Positions 7,110 to 10,009 of a DNA stretch of 10,009 nt are shown piece by piece (the first letter of the stretch is position 1; the number at the start of each line of letters is the position of its first letter). The position numbers were made by a program, and so were the translations under genes. The stretch is taken from the NCBI GenBank assembly GCA_027079365.1, contig JALWVW010000375.1, forward strand, positions 1-10,009. The letters are read 5' to 3'. This DNA comes from Campylobacteraceae bacterium (GTDB taxonomy: Bacteria; Campylobacterota; Campylobacteria; Campylobacterales; Sulfurovaceae). The notes under the pieces are model-generated. The model had not been told where the DNA came from. It worked only from the letters and a program-made list of their open reading frames with translations, and ran no database searches.

Positions 7110-7294
7110 ATGACGAAACATCATCTTCTAAAGTAGATTTTCAACGCCTGATCTTTAATATTGATACATTACTTCTAATGAAGCGTGCCTACGAAGAGGT
7201 TGCGTCAAAGGAGTTTCTCGTGTGGATGCGGGTGCCTAACGGCAGAGATGCTGGTGTAGGAGAATGGCAGAACGGTTGCTATCGTAGGTCTTGA
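7110..7294 (+). pseudogene. Probable broken small gene, unknown family
   Basis: Behind the promoter at 7075, an ATG at 7110 is preceded by AGGGG (7099-7103) but reads only MTKHHLLK before a TAG at 7134. One base back, a second frame is open from 7109 to a TGA at 7292 and reads like real protein: VDFQRLIFNIDTLLLMKRAY, then EEVASKEFLVWMRVPNGRDA and GVGEWQ. Joining the two by a -1 shift near CTA-AAG (7128-7133) would give about 61 residues. The simplest reading is a small gene damaged by a one-base indel, with its end cut by the convergent gene (overlap 7236-7294). A start at the internal ATG 7178 (38 aa) is the alternative. I do not recognise the family. Confidence 0.4.
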
Positions 7295-8342
7295 AATGCT
7301 CCGAGAAGGGCAATCGTTGGATCTTTTTACTTCCAAGCAGCCCCCGGTCACCGGCACGCAAAATAATCTGTGTCATCAGATCATTTTTGACGCCATACGA
7401 GGAGTTCTGCGTGTTGCACACGATAGTGTGCATAAGAGGGTTATTGGGATTGAGATTGTAATAGTAGGTTACACGATTTTTGATTCCCATAATAATTTTG
7501 TAACCCCCTTTCTTATCTACCCCTAAACGCGGGAAAAGGTGCATGGCACTGTACCCACGAACAAATAGCTCCTGAAAGGGCTTCTCGAGGGTGGATCTAC
7601 CGATAAAAATCAAGAAAAATAGCATATAAAAAATCGATACGAATGTTATTTTGAATTTTTCATATCCGATCCGTTTAGAGAGAAAAGTTGTAGAAAAATA
7701 GGTACGAAGAAGGGTGAGAGCTAAAGGAATTGACATCAGAATTGCTAGACCATAGAGGAGATATTTCCCAAGGAACATGACTGCATTATTGTCAATAAGT
7801 TCAAAGGGATATCCTGCATCCATCAATGCAAGGTATTGAAAAGTCACCAATGCAAAAAAGATAAGACCCAACACAACAAAAGGATTTTCAGATACTACCA
7901 TATATGTGTCAAGCATGAAACGCTTCAGGAGACCGGCCCACCCACCTATAAAATAGGTTTGATAGTCTCGATCTATTTTATTCGTTTCACAGCGTTCAAG
8001 AATGAGTCCATAGAGTTTGTGAAATGTTTTTTCGGTATAAAGAGAGGCACTTGGAAAGAGAAACACATCCCAGGTTCCGACATGGACGTCAATGATAGTA
8101 TTGAGGAGTTTTTTGAGTCTTTTTTTACTACGTCTTACTTTGTCAAGCTGCAGGCGAACAGCATTGTGCACAGTTTCTCCTTCTCGATAGAAGAGGTAGA
8201 CGACGGTGTAGCGTGGCACATCTTCCAAACATTGGATGAGTGATGCGAAGGGATCCTTTGCATGTGCCAAGGCTTCGATGCTGAGGGGACAGCGATGCCG
8301 AAATGGCAAAAACTGTTCCAGTTCTTTGGTGTATTCACACAT
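7236..8342 (-). CDS. Hypothetical membrane protein with three transmembrane helices
   Basis: A 368-aa protein that I do not recognise. Residues 1-150 are soluble, with a basic stretch near 68-80 (KVRRSKKRLKKLL). Three hydrophobic helices lie near 153-173 (NPFVVLGLIFFALVTFQY), 190-212 and 231-249. The C-terminal ~118 residues are hydrophilic and include YKIIMGIKNRVTYYYNLNPN and a possible soluble domain. The start at 8342 is chosen because GAGGAG lies six bases upstream and a TATACT promoter about 30 bp upstream; the open extension to 8444 crosses that promoter. The gene is locally AT-rich: 28% GC in 7621-7680 and 33% in 7861-7920, against 53% in sampled lines of gcvPB and the peptidase. This suggests transfer. 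The last 20 or so residues (SNRSAILLHQHLCR end) overlap the broken plus-strand ORF and may be foreign tail. Confidence 0.7.
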   Translation of the reverse strand: MCEYTKELEQFLPFRHRCPLSIEALAHAKDPFASLIQCLEDVPRYTVVYLFYREGETVHNAVRLQLDKVRRSKKRLKKLLNTIIDVHVGTWDVFLFPSASLYTEKTFHKLYGLILERCETNKIDRDYQTYFIGGWAGLLKRFMLDTYMVVSENPFVVLGLIFFALVTFQYLALMDAGYPFELIDNNAVMFLGKYLLYGLAILMSIPLALTLLRTYFSTTFLSKRIGYEKFKITFVSIFYMLFFLIFIGRSTLEKPFQELFVRGYSAMHLFPRLGVDKKGGYKIIMGIKNRVTYYYNLNPNNPLMHTIVCNTQNSSYGVKNDLMTQIILRAGDRGLLGSKKIQRLPFSEHFKTYDSNRSAILLHQHLCR

Positions 8343-8348
8343 AAACTT

Positions 8349-8354
8349 CTCCTC
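8349..8354 (-). promoter_or_regulatory. RBS that fixes the membrane-protein start
   Basis: Read on the minus strand this is GAGGAG, six bases before the ATG at 8342. It supports MCEYTKELEQ as the true N-terminus and not an upstream ATG at 8444. Confidence 0.7.
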
Positions 8355-8370
8355 ACTGATTTTTTCTTGT

Positions 8371-8380
8371 AGTATACCCA
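8371..8380 (-). promoter_or_regulatory. Extended -10 promoter for the membrane-protein gene
   Basis: On the minus strand the sequence reads TTTGGGTATACT, with TATACT at 8376-8371 preceded by TGGG. It resembles the TTGGTATAAT elements elsewhere in the window. Transcription would start near 8364, giving a leader of about 22 nt. Confidence 0.55.
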
Positions 8381-8415
8381 AATTTCGGGATAAAAATACA
8401 CTGGTAATGACCATG

Positions 8416-8496
8416 AGAACCTTCGTGGTTCCGACTATTGTCAATAAAAATGGGAAAGAAAAAATAAAATAGACAATAGTCGATATTGATGGTTCT
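8416..8496. repeat. Long perfect inverted repeat with a nested hairpin
   Basis: CGACTATTGTC (8432-8442) and GACAATAGTCG (8472-8482) are perfect 11-bp complements around a 29-bp AT-rich core. Outside them, AGAACC (8416-8421) matches GGTTCT (8491-8496). The left flank also folds alone as GAACC-TTCGT-GGTTC (8417-8431), so AGAACC has two exclusive partners. No T-run follows on either strand, which argues against a terminator. It lies about 55-105 bp upstream of the membrane-protein promoter. It could be a regulator site, a structured RNA, or the ends of a small mobile element. Confidence 0.6.
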
Positions 8497-8647
8497 TTTG
8501 TTTGGGAGAGTTGCGCCTTTTTCTATTTGACACTTTTCTGAATGGATCGAGGCGGAGATATTTTGGTGGTTTGTCGTCTTGTAGGCATTTTACCGAGGAT
8601 GAAATGAGAACGAGGAAAGCTAGATATTCAACGTCTGACCCTAATTA
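8483..8647. other. Non-coding stretch with a possible REP-like motif
   Basis: With the inverted repeat to its left, this forms a gap of roughly 300 bases without a convincing gene. Open frames here (for example from a TTG at 8502) lack an RBS and read through the next promoter. The end holds CAACGTCTGACCCTAATTAT (8629-8648). On the minus strand this contains GGGTCAGACGTTG, which resembles motifs I associate with REP sequences and RAYT transposase genes. That link is from memory and tentative. No transposase is recognisable. Confidence 0.25.
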
Positions 8648-8657
8648 TTGGTATAAT
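8648..8657 (+). promoter_or_regulatory. Extended -10 promoter of the ccdA relic
   Basis: TTGGTATAAT, the third copy of this exact 10-mer in the window. Transcription would start near 8664. GGAGG at 8677-8681 then precedes an ATG at 8688 by six bases. The ATG at 8656 overlaps the promoter and cannot be the start. Confidence 0.65.
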
Positions 8658-8687
8658 GCACATATACGATCAACATGGAGGATGCAC

Positions 8688-8853
8688 ATGTCTGCTATAT
8701 ATAATGAAAATTCCATCAAAAGGGCAACAATGGCTTGAAGAGAACAGAGGAGCCACCAATGGACAAAATGAACGGATGGAAAGTTATGGTAGTTTTTCGG
8801 ATGGGATCAGCAGCTTTTTGACAGACAGTATAAGCATTCCTTTTTATCGATAG
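8688..8853 (+). pseudogene. ccdA-family antitoxin relic, internally deleted and frameshifted
   Basis: The start reads MSAIYNENSIKRATMA and stops at a TGA (8736-8738). This matches CcdA N-termini, which begin with a short lead into 'KKATN'. In the +1 frame, from about 8716, the text continues as GQQWLEENRGATNGQNERME and then SYGSFSDGISSF, the well-known CcdA C-terminus (WLEENREAI...FSDGLRSF), which binds the toxin. The roughly 30 residues between are missing. The junction lies at CAACAA (8725-8730), consistent with deletion between short repeats. The expected stop after SSF is lost: five Ts (8815-8819) replace what would be four in TTT TGA, so reading continues to 8853. No ccdB toxin follows, as the peptidase gene ends here on the other strand. 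The family is recognised from memory of its pattern. Confidence 0.6.
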
Positions 8854-10009
8854 TTTTTAAGATAGAGACCGTATGTCGGCATATCGGGAGGAAGAGTATC
8901 TTCCAGCCAGGCTTTAAAAAGTGCAGAGAGGTCTTTCTTGCTTACCTCCTGTGCCACGGTGATGAAATCACCTGAGCCAGCATTACCGTTTCTGTAGCGT
9001 TTGAGGTAGGCACGGAGGATTGCAAAGAAGGTCTTGTCGCCCACCTCAAGCCTGAGCGCATGGAGTGCCAGCGCGCCGCGTGTATAGGAACCGGGACCAT
9101 ACATCTCTTCAAATTTTTCGATGGTGCGCGGTGCCTTGGCGAGCATGCCGACCATTTGCTCGAAACGCATAGTAGCACCTTCTGGTTTTTTGCCCGTCAT
9201 GATGGCGTTGAATTGCATGAAGTCATTGAAGGTAAGTGAAAAATAGTCAAAAGGCGCATCGGAAAGCACGAGAGCGAGCTTGTAGCTTGATATACCCTCT
9301 TGAGGTACGTTTGCAAGTATTTTTTCCAATACCTTTTTCTCTACCTCCCCGTGGTTTCCAAGCTTGACCAGCCCCTTGACGTCTTCCCGGGAGAGCGTGC
9401 GCTCTTTTGTCGTAAAGAAGCGCAGTACCTCTGCAAGATGCTTGTCTTTGGGAATGCGCTGAATACCCATCATCGACTCATATGAACCCTTGACCCACTT
9501 CTTCATAAAGGAGGGATCACTGTGTTCAAGCCAGAGTGCTGAAGCGTAGGTGGCAAAGCCTTCTTTGAGCCATGTCTCTTTCCACTGTTTGAGTGACACA
9601 GCATCACCAAACCAGCTGTGCGCTATCTCGTGGGCGATTTTTCTCTCTCCAGAGTGTGTCCCGAAAGTCGGACGTGTCTGGGTTTCAAAAGCAAGCACGC
9701 TCTCACTGCCCATCACCACAATGCCTGCACTCTTGAAAGGGTATTCCCCGAACTTTTCGGAAAAAAAGTCAAGCATCGCGTTGGTTTTGGCATATTCTCC
9801 GTGCGTTTTGGCATCAACCTGTTGCTCGTATCCCTTGAAGAAGTAATCGTAGACGGGAATGCCGCTTTGGGTCTTTGAATCGTGGCGGGTATACTCTCCG
9901 ATGTGCATCATCGACAGGTAGCTTGTCATCGGTGCCTCAATGGCGTAATGAAACGTGCGTCTGCCATCATGCGCAACAATCTTTCCGGGCGTGCCGTTGG
10001 CAATAGCAG
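8844..10009 (-). CDS. Partial: M1-family metallopeptidase, C-terminal 387 codons
   Basis: A zinc metallopeptidase of the M1 (aminopeptidase N-like) family; its 5' end is beyond the right edge. The zinc site HEIAH (9618-9632) is followed after 18 residues by Glu in WLKEGFA, giving the M1 pattern HEXXH-X18-E. FETQTRPTFG, just upstream, occupies the place of the classical GAMEN motif, as in some bacterial M1 proteins. The C-terminal part has helical segments (FEEMYGPGSYTRGALALHAL) typical of the M1 tail, including the YxRGA-type block near the transition-state tyrosine. The common LNEGFA reads LKEGFA here. The frame is open to the window edge, so an ATG at 9929 is an internal methionine, not the start. 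The stop is TAA at 8844-8846. Substrate and location cannot be told from this piece. Confidence 0.88.
   Translation of the reverse strand, partial: AIANGTPGKIVAHDGRRTFHYAIEAPMTSYLSMMHIGEYTRHDSKTQSGIPVYDYFFKGYEQQVDAKTHGEYAKTNAMLDFFSEKFGEYPFKSAGIVVMGSESVLAFETQTRPTFGTHSGERKIAHEIAHSWFGDAVSLKQWKETWLKEGFATYASALWLEHSDPSFMKKWVKGSYESMMGIQRIPKDKHLAEVLRFFTTKERTLSREDVKGLVKLGNHGEVEKKVLEKILANVPQEGISSYKLALVLSDAPFDYFSLTFNDFMQFNAIMTGKKPEGATMRFEQMVGMLAKAPRTIEKFEEMYGPGSYTRGALALHALRLEVGDKTFFAILRAYLKRYRNGNAGSGDFITVAQEVSKKDLSALFKAWLEDTLPPDMPTYGLYLKNYR

Noticed and set aside
7836..8243. 135-aa plus-strand ORF
   Set aside because: It lies wholly antisense to the membrane-protein gene, and its text is low-complexity and has no RBS.
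8343..8444. N-terminal extension of the membrane protein to 8444
   Set aside because: It crosses the TATACT promoter and would end at an inverted-repeat arm, while a good RBS precedes 8342.
8656..8687. ATG at 8656 as start of a 65-aa protein ending at 8853
   Set aside because: This ATG overlaps the TATAAT box. The CcdA-like text in that frame begins only near 8716, after a deletion joint.
8502..8738. 78-aa plus-strand ORF from a TTG start
   Set aside because: It lacks an RBS and runs through the 8648 promoter; only its last 16 codons (from 8688) look like real coding sequence.
1..10009. CRISPR array, tRNA or rRNA genes
   Set aside because: No regularly spaced repeats, cloverleaf-like sequence or rRNA text was seen on reading either strand.

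Overview
The window looks like a chromosomal piece of a Campylobacterota-type (epsilonproteobacterial, perhaps Sulfurovum-like) genome. This is inferred from the protein style, the split GcvP and the extended -10 promoters (TTGGTATAAT, little visible -35). No 16S or other marker gene is present to confirm it.

Bases 1-6071 hold a tightly packed plus-strand operon for glycine cleavage and its own cofactor supply. In order: the last codons of a probable gcvT, then gcvH (H protein), gcvPA and gcvPB (the two-subunit P protein), a lipoyl-ligase/octanoyltransferase-family gene with a LipM-like cysteine, lipA (lipoyl synthase) and lpd (L protein). Genes overlap or are spaced by 9-45 bp. Together they could cleave glycine to CO2, NH3 and methylene-THF with reduction of NAD+, and could build lipoate on GcvH from octanoyl-ACP without scavenged lipoate. 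The only internal break is a 45-bp gap before lipA that holds a perfect 7-bp inverted repeat.

Bases 6072-8843 look like an accessory patch. It starts with a secreted 290-aa protein that joins an LprI/DUF1311-like domain to a PliI-like domain, a probable double lysozyme inhibitor with its own promoter. Next comes a promoter followed by a short reading frame that seems to be broken. A convergent, locally AT-rich 368-aa membrane protein of unknown function follows on the minus strand. Beyond its promoter is a non-coding stretch (8377-8640) with an 11-bp perfect inverted repeat and a possible REP-like motif. Last is a decayed ccdA antitoxin gene that keeps promoter, RBS and start but has lost its middle, and no ccdB follows it.

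Bases 8844-10009 are the C-terminal 387 codons of an M1-family metallopeptidase on the minus strand, running off the right edge.

No tRNA, rRNA, CRISPR array or intact insertion sequence was seen. The most noteworthy points are the two-domain lysozyme inhibitor, the ccdA relic, the self-sufficient lipoylation operon and the orphan membrane protein with its odd flanks.
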